The notes under the pieces: model-generated
What the model was told of the DNA's origin: nothing
Seen by the model: only the letters and a program-made list of their open reading frames with translations
The model's database searches: none
Position numbers and translations under genes: made by a program
Shown here: one piece after another, positions 15,552 through 24,080 of the stretch
Numbering within the stretch: the first letter of the stretch is position 1
Layout of the letters: each line of letters opens with the position of its first letter
Source: RGIG2161 sp964525525
Lineage (GTDB): Bacteria; Bacillota; Clostridia; Oscillospirales; CAG-272
NCBI GenBank assembly: GCA_964525525.1
Contig: CAZGHD010000005.1
Location: 1-33,296, forward strand
DNA length: 33,296 nt
Direction of reading: 5' to 3'

Positions 15552-15580
15552 AATATAATATAAAAACGATTATATTTCAA
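15552..15580 (-). promoter_or_regulatory. Possible comEC promoter
   Basis: On the minus strand TTGAAA (15580-15575), a 17-base spacer, TATATT (15557-15552). The region is very AT-rich, which weakens the call. Confidence 0.35.
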
Positions 15581-15582
15581 TA

Positions 15583-15599
15583 CGTTTTTGATAAAAACG
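15583..15599. promoter_or_regulatory. Palindrome between comEC and the GH95-like gene
   Basis: CGTTTTT-GAT-AAAAACG, a perfect 7-bp inverted repeat. The half ATAAAAACGAT also occurs as a direct repeat at 15560-15570. It lies about 40 bases upstream of the GH95-like promoter, a sensible place for an operator. Confidence 0.4.
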
Positions 15600-15640
15600 A
15601 TCTTTTTGGATCTGTTTCTATCAAAATAATCGGTATTATA

Positions 15641-15669
15641 TTGATTTTTTTCAAACCAACTGATATAAT
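15641..15669 (+). promoter_or_regulatory. Promoter of the GH95-like gene
   Basis: TTGATT (15641-15646), a 17-base spacer, TATAAT (15664-15669), giving a leader of about 65 bases. Confidence 0.6.
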
Positions 15670-15740
15670 TAATTCAAGCGGACAGGCTCCGCTTTACGCA
15701 AAAAATCTTCCCGTCGTTCACACGACAGAACGGAGCTAAT

Positions 15741-18272
15741 ATGAAAATCAATCTTGAGCAACTTATACACCGCGCCGACCTCCATTACAACGGAGTGGTT
15801 GAGCGTTGCGAGGAAGGACTCCCAATAGGTAACGGCCGTATGGGCTCGCTTATCTGGACCTCTCCAGACGCGCTAAAAATGCAGATCAACCGCAGTGACG
15901 TTTTTGCAAACGGTCCTAAAACCAAGGCGTTTCGTCAGGATCACAGAGACTACGGCTACGCCTGCGCGATGTTCGATCTTTCCCTTGTAAACTTCGGTCC
16001 CGATGCGTTTGACGATCAGACCAAACAGCATCTTGACGTTTATAATGCAGTCGCACATCTCTCCTCCCACGGAGTAGAGATAGACGGCTTTGCAACCGAT
16101 GACGATATATTCGCTTTCAAAATATCGGATATGCGCGACAAGCCTCTCGAGTCTGCCGCAAAGCTCCGTATGCTTCGCGCAGCCGAGGTCGAGACTCTTC
16201 CGGGTCACACCGCACGTTCTTATTTTGAAAGAAAAGGCGATGCTATAATACTCAGACAGGTATTCAGAGAAAAGATAGATGATGAAGTCGTTCATTACTG
16301 TGCGTCAGCCGTAGCCCTCAAAATAGTCGGCAGAGAGGCTATGTCCCGCTTGAGCGACGAGAACAACGGCACAAAGAGAATCCTCCCCGAGGATATGTGC
16401 GGTTTCGGCGCTTCCACCGAGTATGAAATGCGTCTCTGTATGCCGGCAGAACAGGGTGAGTACTATTTCTATATTTCTTCCGCATCTACCTTTGATCCGA
16501 ACGTAGACGTATCCTCTATCGCGGCAGAAAGAGTTGAGCGCGCGGCAAGCAAGGGCTATGAAGCTCTCCTTTCCGCTCATACTAAATTCTGGAACGAGTT
16601 CTGGACGAAGTCCTATATTTCCCTCTCCGGCTTCCCGGAGGCAGATCTGATAGAAACCCACTATCAGTACTATATGTATATAATGAACTCCTGTTCGAGA
16701 AATTCCCCCTTCGCACCCAACTTCGGCGGACTTATCTTCAGTCCTCGCGGCGACAAGCGCCACTGGGGTGCTATGCAGTGGTGGAACAATATTACCCTCA
16801 CTTATAATGCGATCCTTCCTTCAGGTCACACCGAGCTTATGGAGCCATATCTCGATATGTACTATAATGCACGTGAAAGTCTCAAAACCGCGGCGCGTCA
16901 GCACTTCGGCGCAGAGGGTATATACATTTTCGAGACTATGCACGTATTTGGTCCTGCGCCTATTCCGGACGAGCTGGAAGAAGAATTCAGAAGATACACT
17001 CTTGACGAAGGTCCGCAAAACTTTGCTGATTGTTCAAAAGAGCTTCAAGACTATGCAATGTGCGGCATGATGCTCGAATCCCGCTGGGATTTCTTCAATG
17101 CAGGAGGCAAGAGTCCGTACGCTTGGTGTACCCATTTCTATTCAAGCGCGGCGTTTCTTGCGTATCACTATTATCTCAGATACAGCTACACGAACGATAT
17201 TGAGTACCTTCGTGAAAAAGCTTATCCGATGATAATGAACGTGTGTGAGTTCTTCCGTACACACCCGCACGTAACAAAAGACGTATATCCCAAATACCCC
17301 TACGTAGCTGACGGTAAATACCACATCTACGGCACTACCGACGGCGAATCCAACTGGGGTGCATACGACTCATCCGGATCTCTTACCGCAATGCACGGTA
17401 TTTTCCGCGTTGGTATAGAATGTGCCAAGATTCTCGGCGTTGACGGGGACAAGATAGAGCTTTGGCAGGAAATGCTGGATAACCTTGCAGATCTTCCCAC
17501 GAACAAACATCCCTATGCTTGTAAAGAAATAGCGGCGGCAAAGGATGAACCCGAATTTTGGATCTATGCTCCGGGTGAGGGCTGGCCGTCCGAGCGACTC
17601 GACAATTCATCGTATCCTCTTAATCACTTGGATTTCTGCACTCTTGAGACACAGTACGTAAATCCCGAAATATACAACATTGGTCGTAACACCTACCACC
17701 GTATAAATGCGACTTCCAACGAAAAGACCGGTACCGACGAAATGTCCGGCATGCCTCGCCTTTGGGCTAAGATGGGTGACTCCGAACGTCTTATCACAGC
17801 TATATCCGGCCAGCTCCGCTGTGTAACCGCAGCTGAGGAACACTGCTGGTATCACGCAAACGGCTCAAAAGCTCCTTATGCAAACAGACTTACCGCACGC
17901 GAGGGTGTAAATGCTATGTCCGCACAGCGTCTCGGTAACGCGGCGGCGGCTATCCAGCTCGGTCTTCTTCAGTCTATCAGCGGTTCTCCCGCAGGTCCTT
18001 CGGTAATATATCTGTTCCCTGCTTGGGACAAAAATAACGCCGCACAGTTCTGCCTGTGGGCACGCGACGGCTTCAAGGTTGAAGCGGCTTGCGCTGACGG
18101 TGAGATCACCGCTTGCGAGATAACCTCTACTCTGGGCGGAGAATGCCGTCTCCACAATCCCTTTGACGGAGACGTTGTGATCTCCTCACCCGCAGGTGTC
18201 GTTACACTCAGCGGAATCACCGTTAAGTTTGAAACCGAGGCAGGCGTGACCTACACGGTAAAAAAGGCCTAA
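15741..18272 (+). CDS. GH95-like (alpha/alpha)6 glycoside hydrolase
   Basis: 843 residues. The N-terminal GLPIGNGRMGSLIWTSPDALKMQINRSD (about 26-53) is the signature seen in GH95 alpha-L-fucosidases and DUF5703-type relatives. The middle has the helical barrel (FWNEFWTKSYISL near 286, HYQYYMYIMNSCSRNS, RHWGAMQWWNNITLTYNAILPSG), and the C-terminus is a beta domain. No signal peptide is present, so it should act in the cytoplasm on an imported oligosaccharide. GGAG lies 6 bases before the ATG. It is monocistronic, divergent from comEC, and convergent with the beta-helix gene. Substrate specificity cannot be stated: many relatives are not fucosidases. Confidence 0.75.
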   Translation: MKINLEQLIHRADLHYNGVVERCEEGLPIGNGRMGSLIWTSPDALKMQINRSDVFANGPKTKAFRQDHRDYGYACAMFDLSLVNFGPDAFDDQTKQHLDVYNAVAHLSSHGVEIDGFATDDDIFAFKISDMRDKPLESAAKLRMLRAAEVETLPGHTARSYFERKGDAIILRQVFREKIDDEVVHYCASAVALKIVGREAMSRLSDENNGTKRILPEDMCGFGASTEYEMRLCMPAEQGEYYFYISSASTFDPNVDVSSIAAERVERAASKGYEALLSAHTKFWNEFWTKSYISLSGFPEADLIETHYQYYMYIMNSCSRNSPFAPNFGGLIFSPRGDKRHWGAMQWWNNITLTYNAILPSGHTELMEPYLDMYYNARESLKTAARQHFGAEGIYIFETMHVFGPAPIPDELEEEFRRYTLDEGPQNFADCSKELQDYAMCGMMLESRWDFFNAGGKSPYAWCTHFYSSAAFLAYHYYLRYSYTNDIEYLREKAYPMIMNVCEFFRTHPHVTKDVYPKYPYVADGKYHIYGTTDGESNWGAYDSSGSLTAMHGIFRVGIECAKILGVDGDKIELWQEMLDNLADLPTNKHPYACKEIAAAKDEPEFWIYAPGEGWPSERLDNSSYPLNHLDFCTLETQYVNPEIYNIGRNTYHRINATSNEKTGTDEMSGMPRLWAKMGDSERLITAISGQLRCVTAAEEHCWYHANGSKAPYANRLTAREGVNAMSAQRLGNAAAAIQLGLLQSISGSPAGPSVIYLFPAWDKNNAAQFCLWARDGFKVEAACADGEITACEITSTLGGECRLHNPFDGDVVISSPAGVVTLSGITVKFETEAGVTYTVKKA

Positions 18273-18396
18273 ACGCACGATAACTGAGGCTATTACCAAG
18301 AAACCGGTAAACCGCGGAGCGACAAAATACTTCTGCCTTACCTGCCTTGCAAAAAAGCAGGAGGTAAGCGAGGAGGCTCTGCTTAAACGCGCCTAG
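18262..18396 (+). pseudogene. Remnant of a small Cys-rich (zinc-ribbon-like) protein gene
   Basis: In the frame of 18280 the DNA reads like good coding sequence without any start codon: ITEAITKKPVNRGATKYFC, then LTCLAKKQEVSEEALLKRA, and a TAG at 18394-18396. The FCLTCLA motif followed by a short helix recalls the C-terminal half of small clostridial Cys-rich proteins. Upstream in frame there is a stop at 18259-18261 and no ATG, GTG or TTG. The frame starts within the last codons of the GH95-like gene. It is best read as the leftover of a gene truncated by rearrangement at the 3' end of that gene. Confidence 0.5.
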
Positions 18397-18433
18397 TTTT
18401 TCAAAAAACAAACCTGGACACTGTTTTGAATAT

Positions 18434-18469
18434 AAAAAACTTCCGATGCTGTCGCATCGGAAGTTTTTT
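18434..18469. terminator. Bidirectional terminator, GH95-like / beta-helix
   Basis: A perfect 16-bp stem, AAAAAACTTCCGATGC (18434-18449) with its complement (18454-18469), and a TGTC loop, flanked by A- and T-runs. Confidence 0.9.
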
Positions 18470-18477
18470 ATATGTTA

Positions 18478-20700
18478 TTAAACACCGAACTTGAATATTT
18501 CTTTTTTGCTGATGATCTCTGCAGGGCGCACACCGGGAATCGGGCTGTACGCGCAGACCTTATAGAGTCCGTTTATACGGCTGAGATTATAAACGCCGTT
18601 GGGAACCTGCTCGTAAAGGTCTTTTGACATCGGGAGAGTGATAGTCTTGCTCTCGCCTGCTTTAAGAGTATCGGTAAAATCGTAACCCGAGAGATCGAAG
18701 TTCGGAACGTCGGTCGTAAAGGTGTAAGAAACCTCGGTGTCCTCGTTTGATCTGTTATACATCTTGAAGAGAAGCGCGTCGGGAGTAGCTTCAAAGCAGG
18801 AATAAACGTCTTTGAGCTTGCTGCGGCACTTGCCCTCGCGAATACCGATAACAGACATATCAACGTTTTCAAAGCCTCTTCTGCAGGCAAGATTATCTGC
18901 GGGAAGATCAAAACTACCGCTGTCGGGATTGATAAAGTTACCGTACTCAACCTCAAGGTTGTTCTTCATATCAAGATCTGCGGAAATACCGCCCATATTG
19001 AATACAAAGTTGGTGGAATCGCAGAACACGTTGTTTTCAACGGTTGCGGAGGGAGAAATGTGAGGCAGACACTCCTCTGCGTCAAACAGATCGAGTATCT
19101 CCTGGGTCTCGGGATATTTTTCAAGATATACGGGATATTTGCGAAGAAGCTTGTCAACGTCGATAGAAAGATCCTTCATTATTCCTCGCCAGATAGCAAG
19201 ATCGGGCTCACCGCGGGAGTCGACCTCTACTGCGGGATGGCAGGAAATGAACACGTTACCCTTTGCACAAAGATCTCGTCCGCCGCCGAGCATACAAGCT
19301 CTGGATACCGAGATAAATACGTTTCTTTCCATAACGGTGCCTGAGAGACAGTCATCGTTATAGATACCCATAGCGCCGATACCTACACCGCCGAGGTGGT
19401 GGATAAAGTTCTCACGGATAACGTTACCTCTCATGGTATAGTTACGTCCGTTGTATATCGCACCCGAGTCGCCGGTATCCTGAATAAGGTTATAAAGCTC
19501 GTTACGTTCGATTATAAGATCATTACCGCCGTAGAAGATAGCAGTATGAGGATGATCGTGAATAACGTTGTTGCGAAGTGCGTTGCCAACTCCGCCGAGA
19601 GACATACCGCCCGCATAGCAAAGCTGCCAACGAGCAACGCGGTAAACGTGGTTATCTTCAATAACACTGTTACCGGGAGTAAGAGTCTTTCTGTCACCAC
19701 TGTCAAGCTCTATACCCATAGCTCCAATATCGTGGATCGAGCATCCGCGAATAGCAAGACGGTAACCGTGAGAAAGCAATACACCAGAGCCGCGAAGGTT
19801 TTTAACCTCACATCTTGAAACTACCACGTCGTCACTGCCGCGGGAGATTATACCGTCACGTCCCGCACACTCAAGAACAACGTTCTCAAGAAGCACGTTC
19901 TGACAATTTTTAATGTGAACCATATCGTCTTTAAGGGTAGCGAAAAGAACCTCGTTTACTTCACATCCGCGGGGAGGCATAAAGTATATCTTTCTTGCAT
20001 CCTCGTCGATGTAGAACGAGCCGGGCTCGTTTACCTCTTCAAGCACGTTATAAAGGAAAAATCTCTGTCCTATACGGAAACGTCCGTGATGGTCACCGTG
20101 AGGCTCGGTCTTGATAAGCATTTTTTCTGCATCAAGCTCGGATACTCTGCATCTTCCGGAATCCCAGTCGTATACCCAGAAGCCGTAGGTGTAGAGGAAT
20201 TTAGGATCCTTCCAGGTTCTTACGTGAGGATCGTTAAAGAGAACGCCGTCCTCTCTGATACCGTATTTTTTACCCCAGCCGTCGTCAATTTCAGGGTCTT
20301 CAAAATTCACGTAATCGGTAATGTATATGTATTTACTGCGCTTCGGATACTGAGAGATATGCATAGCCTCCCCGTCTACCGAAATGCTGAGGCCGTCCAT
20401 AATATTCTGATCGTCCGAAACGCCTGCATCACGAACGTCAAACTCGTAAATCTTGTCTCTGTTGCAGTCTTCAATATGAGAAAGGATCTCGGGATCGGTA
20501 ACACGCTTAGCCGCTACCTTTTTACCGCCAACGAGACGCGCGCCATCCTTGGCAATTATCTTTACGTTCTTCTTGCCTTCTATAACAAGAGTGTGGTCAA
20601 GGTAATATATACCGGGTTCAAGAACTATCTCAAGCTCGCCGTCAACGTGCGCGGCGATCTGACTTTCAAGTTCTTCGATGTTTTTTACGTTAACTTTCAT
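18478..20700 (-). CDS. Right-handed parallel beta-helix protein
   Basis: 740 residues. After an opening domain (ELESQIAAHVDGELEIVLEPGIYYLDHTLVIEG) typical of pectate-lyase-like proteins, residues about 255-460 contain a series of short repeats of the type N-V-hydrophobic-x-N with Gly turns (VLLENVVLECAGRDGIISRG, VEDNHVYRV-like, NALRNNVIHDHPHTAIFYGG, LIIERNELYNL), the mark of a right-handed beta-helix. Relatives are polysaccharide lyases and glycan-binding or hydrolysing proteins (GH28/PL families), but no catalytic set can be assigned. A C-terminal beta-sandwich-like part follows. It has no signal peptide. GGAG lies 7 bases before the ATG, with a good promoter at 20753-20781. It is convergent with the GH95-like gene. 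Confidence 0.8.
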   Translation of the reverse strand: MKVNVKNIEELESQIAAHVDGELEIVLEPGIYYLDHTLVIEGKKNVKIIAKDGARLVGGKKVAAKRVTDPEILSHIEDCNRDKIYEFDVRDAGVSDDQNIMDGLSISVDGEAMHISQYPKRSKYIYITDYVNFEDPEIDDGWGKKYGIREDGVLFNDPHVRTWKDPKFLYTYGFWVYDWDSGRCRVSELDAEKMLIKTEPHGDHHGRFRIGQRFFLYNVLEEVNEPGSFYIDEDARKIYFMPPRGCEVNEVLFATLKDDMVHIKNCQNVLLENVVLECAGRDGIISRGSDDVVVSRCEVKNLRGSGVLLSHGYRLAIRGCSIHDIGAMGIELDSGDRKTLTPGNSVIEDNHVYRVARWQLCYAGGMSLGGVGNALRNNVIHDHPHTAIFYGGNDLIIERNELYNLIQDTGDSGAIYNGRNYTMRGNVIRENFIHHLGGVGIGAMGIYNDDCLSGTVMERNVFISVSRACMLGGGRDLCAKGNVFISCHPAVEVDSRGEPDLAIWRGIMKDLSIDVDKLLRKYPVYLEKYPETQEILDLFDAEECLPHISPSATVENNVFCDSTNFVFNMGGISADLDMKNNLEVEYGNFINPDSGSFDLPADNLACRRGFENVDMSVIGIREGKCRSKLKDVYSCFEATPDALLFKMYNRSNEDTEVSYTFTTDVPNFDLSGYDFTDTLKAGESKTITLPMSKDLYEQVPNGVYNLSRINGLYKVCAYSPIPGVRPAEIISKKEIFKFGV

Positions 20701-20752
20701 TTTGTCACTCCATTCTGCCCAAAATATCTCGGACGAATAATCCGTTTAAGAT

Positions 20753-20781
20753 ATTATACCTAACCGCGTCGGATTTTGCAA
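20753..20781 (-). promoter_or_regulatory. Promoter of the beta-helix gene
   Basis: On the minus strand TTGCAA (20781-20776), a 17-base spacer, TATAAT (20758-20753), about 50 bases before the ATG. Confidence 0.6.
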
Positions 20782-20814
20782 TAGTAATTCTGTTTTTTCA
20801 GGTAGAAAAAGCAA

Positions 20815-20848
20815 AAAAAGGCTTTGGATTTTATCCTAAAGCCTTTTT
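20815..20848 (-). terminator. Terminator after the phosphatase gene
   Basis: AAAAAGGCTTTGGA (20815-20828) pairs with TCCTAAAGCCTTTTT (20834-20848) with one bulged base. It lies just past the stop of the phosphatase and ahead of the beta-helix promoter. Confidence 0.7.
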
Positions 20849-20873
20849 AGTTATTCGGTTCGTTTTATAAAAC

Positions 20874-21776
20874 TTATATAAGTTCAGAAGTATGCGGAAC
20901 TTTTGAGATTCTCGGAGCCGCTCCCGCAAGGTGGGAAATGTCGCGATATTCACGGATAGACTCGTCATCAAACATTCCAAGAGGAATCTGTGCGGTCCAG
21001 CCTGCCTCGTCAAACTCGGGCGCGTCAATGCCGAACGCGTAAAGTACGATAGCCGCAAGGTCGCGGATATTCATAGCTTCAATCATAGTTTTATTTACGC
21101 CCTTGCCGGTTGCCGCAAAGGTAACGTATCTCTCCTGCTCTGTCCAGCCGCCGTGACCGTGTCCGTCTCCTCCGTGATCGGCAATAGCCATAAACAGAGT
21201 GTCCTCAATAATACCCGCATCAACTGCGGCAGTATAAACATCGTTTAACAGAACGTCTACCTCGTGAATTCTCTTCAGATGTTCCGGGAAGCCGTAGCCG
21301 TGATGATGTCCCGCACCGTCAACGCTGTCCATCTGAATGAACAGGAAATCAGGCTTTTTGTCCTTGATGTATTCGCAAATAATAGGAGTGAGCTTCTCAT
21401 CGTGACCGGTTGCGTTTGCAACGCCAAGATTGTTTTCTACGATACCGGTGGTTATCGGACTCCAATCGCAGAAAGAACCGAGCTCCGCATCAGGCATAAC
21501 CTCGCGTATACGGCGGAAGAGAGACGGGAATTCAGAGTCGATGGGATAGGGATATTCATCTACTCTACCGTTGGTAAGCTTATGTACCTCAGGGCCTACG
21601 CCGAGGAGCATAGAGCCCCAGCACTCCGCGCTGATAGTGGGCTTTGAAGCAAGCGCGCCGTAAGTAACGGCACCGTTTGCAAATATGCGGTCAAAATTAG
21701 GAGTATCCGCATTCTCTATAAATGAGCCTGCGCCGTCAATACCGACGACTATAACGTGAGAATATTTCTTTTCCAT
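20874..21776 (-). CDS. Alkaline-phosphatase-superfamily phosphodiesterase/phosphatase
   Basis: 300 residues from the ATG at 21776; AGGAGG lies 9 bases upstream, too close to the other ATG at 21785. Metal-site residues of the type I phosphodiesterase/nucleotide pyrophosphatase branch are visible: VVGIDGAGS with Asp14, the nucleophile region KPTISAECWGSMLLG, DSVDGAGHHHGYG, and IADHGGDGHGHGGW. It should hydrolyse a phosphate mono- or diester with two metal ions. No signal peptide is seen, so it is cytoplasmic. It is divergent from the glycyl radical enzyme and shares a 9-bp inverted repeat in the promoter region with it, suggesting joint control. Confidence 0.85.
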   Translation of the reverse strand: MEKKYSHVIVVGIDGAGSFIENADTPNFDRIFANGAVTYGALASKPTISAECWGSMLLGVGPEVHKLTNGRVDEYPYPIDSEFPSLFRRIREVMPDAELGSFCDWSPITTGIVENNLGVANATGHDEKLTPIICEYIKDKKPDFLFIQMDSVDGAGHHHGYGFPEHLKRIHEVDVLLNDVYTAAVDAGIIEDTLFMAIADHGGDGHGHGGWTEQERYVTFAATGKGVNKTMIEAMNIRDLAAIVLYAFGIDAPEFDEAGWTAQIPLGMFDDESIREYRDISHLAGAAPRISKVPHTSELI

Positions 21777-21813
21777 GTTTATCATCCTCCTGAGTCAAAC
21801 GTTTTATGAAATA

Positions 21814-21842
21814 ATTATATCAGCATCTCCTCGAAAAATCAA
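21814..21842 (-). promoter_or_regulatory. Promoter of the phosphatase gene
   Basis: On the minus strand TTGATT (21842-21837), a 17-base spacer, TATAAT (21819-21814). Its -35 is part of the left arm of the inverted repeat at 21837-21868. Confidence 0.6.
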
Positions 21843-21868
21843 TACAAATAAAACAAGAAGTATTGATT
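21837..21868. promoter_or_regulatory. Inverted repeat spanning two divergent -35 elements
   Basis: AATCAATAC (21837-21845) and GTATTGATT (21860-21868) are perfect complements, separated by 14 bases. Each arm contains the TTGATT -35 of one divergent promoter, so one bound regulator could block both. Confidence 0.55.
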
Positions 21869-21891
21869 ACATCCGTAATTTATGCTAAAAT
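21863..21891 (+). promoter_or_regulatory. Promoter of the glycyl radical enzyme gene
   Basis: TTGATT (21863-21868), a 17-base spacer, TAAAAT (21886-21891) with TGC before the -10, about 50 bases upstream of the ATG. Confidence 0.6.
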
Positions 21892-21940
21892 GATATATAT
21901 TTCAGCATGATCCTCCGCTGCTCGAAAGGAGAATAAATAC

Positions 21941-23944
21941 ATGAACGAAACTGCAAAACTGTTTTTTGATATAGGCGAGCCGCTTGCCGCAGGAGCTTTT
22001 GAGTTTACCGACGGTTCAAACGCAAGAAAGCTCTGCCGCGGCTACCGCCGCTATTACGAAAACTGCGATCTGTACGAGTACGATCCCGAATTACCGCTCT
22101 ATCCTTACGGCGACCCGGGCAAGCACAACACCGCGGTCAATCCGATGTTTTGCCGTCAGTATTCGTGTGACCACGATCTTCTGAAAAGAAAATCCGAGAA
22201 AGCATACGAAATATTCAAGGAATTCGACCGCGAGCACAACAGCTATTTTATGCTTGACAGCAGAGACGAGGCAATGAAGTACGCCTACCATCTCGACGGC
22301 TGGAATCACAGCGCGCTTGACCTTGAGCGTATAACCGCAGAAGGTTTTGTAGGATATGAAAAGCGTATTTACGAGATGAAAGACGCAGACATGCGTGACG
22401 CGCTTCTCGACCTGCTCGAAGGAATACGGACTCTCCATCGCCGTTCGGTAGAATATCTCGAATCTGTCGGGGCGGAGAAAAGACTTATCTCGGCGCTGAA
22501 AAAAGTTCCCGAAAATCCGGCAGAGACCGCATACGAAGCGCTTGTGAGCGCGAACTTCGCCTTCTGTCTTGACTCGTGCGACAATCTCGGATACGTTGAC
22601 TCGTGGCTCCCGAAATACTGGAAGGGTGAAGACCTCACAAAAGAAATGCGCGCTATTATGAAAAACCTCCAGAACTCCGGAGGTTGGAGCATCACTATCG
22701 GCCCCGATTACAGCGATCTTACAAAGCAGTGGATCAAAGCGGGACAGGATCTTGCACGCCCCATGATAGAACTCCGAACCGCCGAAGATATGCCTGACGA
22801 CGTTTGGGACACCGCTCTTGACAGTATCCTTTCCGGCCATTCCCAGCCCTCGTTTTATAATGAAGAAGCGATACAGCGCCGCCTCAAAGAACGCATCCCA
22901 GAAGCACCCGAAGAAGACCTCAAATATTTCGCAGGCATGGGATGCACCGAGACCTCGATGTCGGGAATGACCTTCTGCGGCGGCATTGACCTTAATCTGA
23001 ACGTGCTTCAGGTATTTGACGAGTGCATGAGAGAAGAACTTGGATCCTGCGGCAGCTTTGATAATTTCTACGAGGTGTTTATGGCGCGCCTTCACAAAGC
23101 GCAGGACGCGCTTATAAGATACGTTGACGATTATTATACCGAGCGCGCAAACAAAGCGTTTGCTCCTATCCGCACTCTCTTTACCCGCGGATGCATAGAG
23201 AATGAAAAAGGCTTTTTCCAGGGCGGCGCAAAATACACCTACGCGATCCCCTCTGACAGCGGAATTCCGAACACAGTAGACTCCCTGCTTGCAGTAAAAG
23301 ATCTTGTTTTTGACAAGAAGCTTTATTCGCCGAGTGAGTTTATAAAAGCACTCGATTCAGAGGATTTGGAGCTAAAAAATCTCCTCTCCCGCTGTCCCTC
23401 ATACGGCGTGTGTAACGAAGAGGCAGACGAGCTCGTGCACGATCTTACAAGCAGATTTTATTCTTACTACCGCACGGCCAAGCTCGGAATAGGTCTCGGA
23501 TTTTTCCCGACAAGCCATCAGTTTGTAAGACACATAGGTGAAGGAAAACGCCTCGGTGCAACTCCGGACGGAAGAAAAGCAAAGCAGGCGGTTGCCGATT
23601 CCATCGCCGCGGTAAACGGAAAAGCTGTTGACGGTCCTACCTCGATGCTGCTCTCCGCCGCGCGGTACGACCAGGAAATGGTATACAGTATCCCCGTATT
23701 AAATTTAAGTATAAACAACACGTTCAGCCGCGACTCCCTTCGCGCTCTGATAAAGACCTATTTCAAAATGAACGGTACGCAGATGCAGATAACCTGTCAG
23801 AGCAGAAAAACACTGATAGATGCCAAGAGAAATCCCGATAAATACCGCGACCTCACGGTAAGAGTCGGCGGCTTTTCCGAGTATTTCTGTAATCTCGACC
23901 CGGATTTGCAGGACGCGGTCATAGCTCGCACTATGTTCGACTAA
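21941..23944 (+). CDS. Glycyl radical enzyme (PFL-like), function unknown
   Basis: 667 residues, shorter than the usual 750-850 for pyruvate-formate-lyase-like enzymes. The C-terminal glycyl radical box is clear: VRVGGFSEYFCNLDPDLQ with Gly644, followed by the conserved DAVIART end. The active-site loop reads GMGCTETSMSG with Cys335 and Glu337, so the thiyl Cys and a general-base Glu as in dehydratase and lyase members are present, but the residue pair around them (CTET) is not the common CVEP. A single Cys rules out PFL itself. An ATPDGRKAKQAVADSIAA block and GPTSMLLSAA are family-typical. GRE enzymes need a radical-SAM activase, and none is encoded here. AAAGGAG precedes the ATG. The sugar ABC operon follows behind a terminator. 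Confidence 0.88.
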   Translation: MNETAKLFFDIGEPLAAGAFEFTDGSNARKLCRGYRRYYENCDLYEYDPELPLYPYGDPGKHNTAVNPMFCRQYSCDHDLLKRKSEKAYEIFKEFDREHNSYFMLDSRDEAMKYAYHLDGWNHSALDLERITAEGFVGYEKRIYEMKDADMRDALLDLLEGIRTLHRRSVEYLESVGAEKRLISALKKVPENPAETAYEALVSANFAFCLDSCDNLGYVDSWLPKYWKGEDLTKEMRAIMKNLQNSGGWSITIGPDYSDLTKQWIKAGQDLARPMIELRTAEDMPDDVWDTALDSILSGHSQPSFYNEEAIQRRLKERIPEAPEEDLKYFAGMGCTETSMSGMTFCGGIDLNLNVLQVFDECMREELGSCGSFDNFYEVFMARLHKAQDALIRYVDDYYTERANKAFAPIRTLFTRGCIENEKGFFQGGAKYTYAIPSDSGIPNTVDSLLAVKDLVFDKKLYSPSEFIKALDSEDLELKNLLSRCPSYGVCNEEADELVHDLTSRFYSYYRTAKLGIGLGFFPTSHQFVRHIGEGKRLGATPDGRKAKQAVADSIAAVNGKAVDGPTSMLLSAARYDQEMVYSIPVLNLSINNTFSRDSLRALIKTYFKMNGTQMQITCQSRKTLIDAKRNPDKYRDLTVRVGGFSEYFCNLDPDLQDAVIARTMFD

Positions 23945-23978
23945 AGCGCACCAAAACAAAAATATTTCGATATTTTTT

Positions 23979-24009
23979 AATGAGATGCCCACGCGGTATC
24001 TCATTTTTT
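23979..24009 (+). terminator. Terminator after the glycyl radical enzyme gene
   Basis: An 11-bp stem, AATGAGATGCC / GGTATCTCATT (one G-T pair), with a CACGC loop, followed by TTTTTT. Confidence 0.85.
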
Positions 24010-24020
24010 ACGTCAGCACC

Positions 24021-24049
24021 TTGAAATATCCTAAAAAATGGTTTATAAT
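24021..24049 (+). promoter_or_regulatory. Promoter of the sugar ABC operon
   Basis: TTGAAA (24021-24026), a 17-base spacer, TATAAT (24044-24049), about 30 bases before the ATPase start. Confidence 0.65.
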
Positions 24050-24080
24050 GAAGTATCGCAAGTGAAAGGACTGTATTTAG

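Noticed and set aside
19915..20763. 282-codon ORF antisense to the beta-helix gene
   Set aside because: It extends through the promoter of the beta-helix gene and has no domain signal.
22091..23095. 334-codon ORF antisense to the glycyl radical enzyme
   Set aside because: The opposite strand encodes an unmistakable GRE; the antisense frame is a by-product of codon choice.
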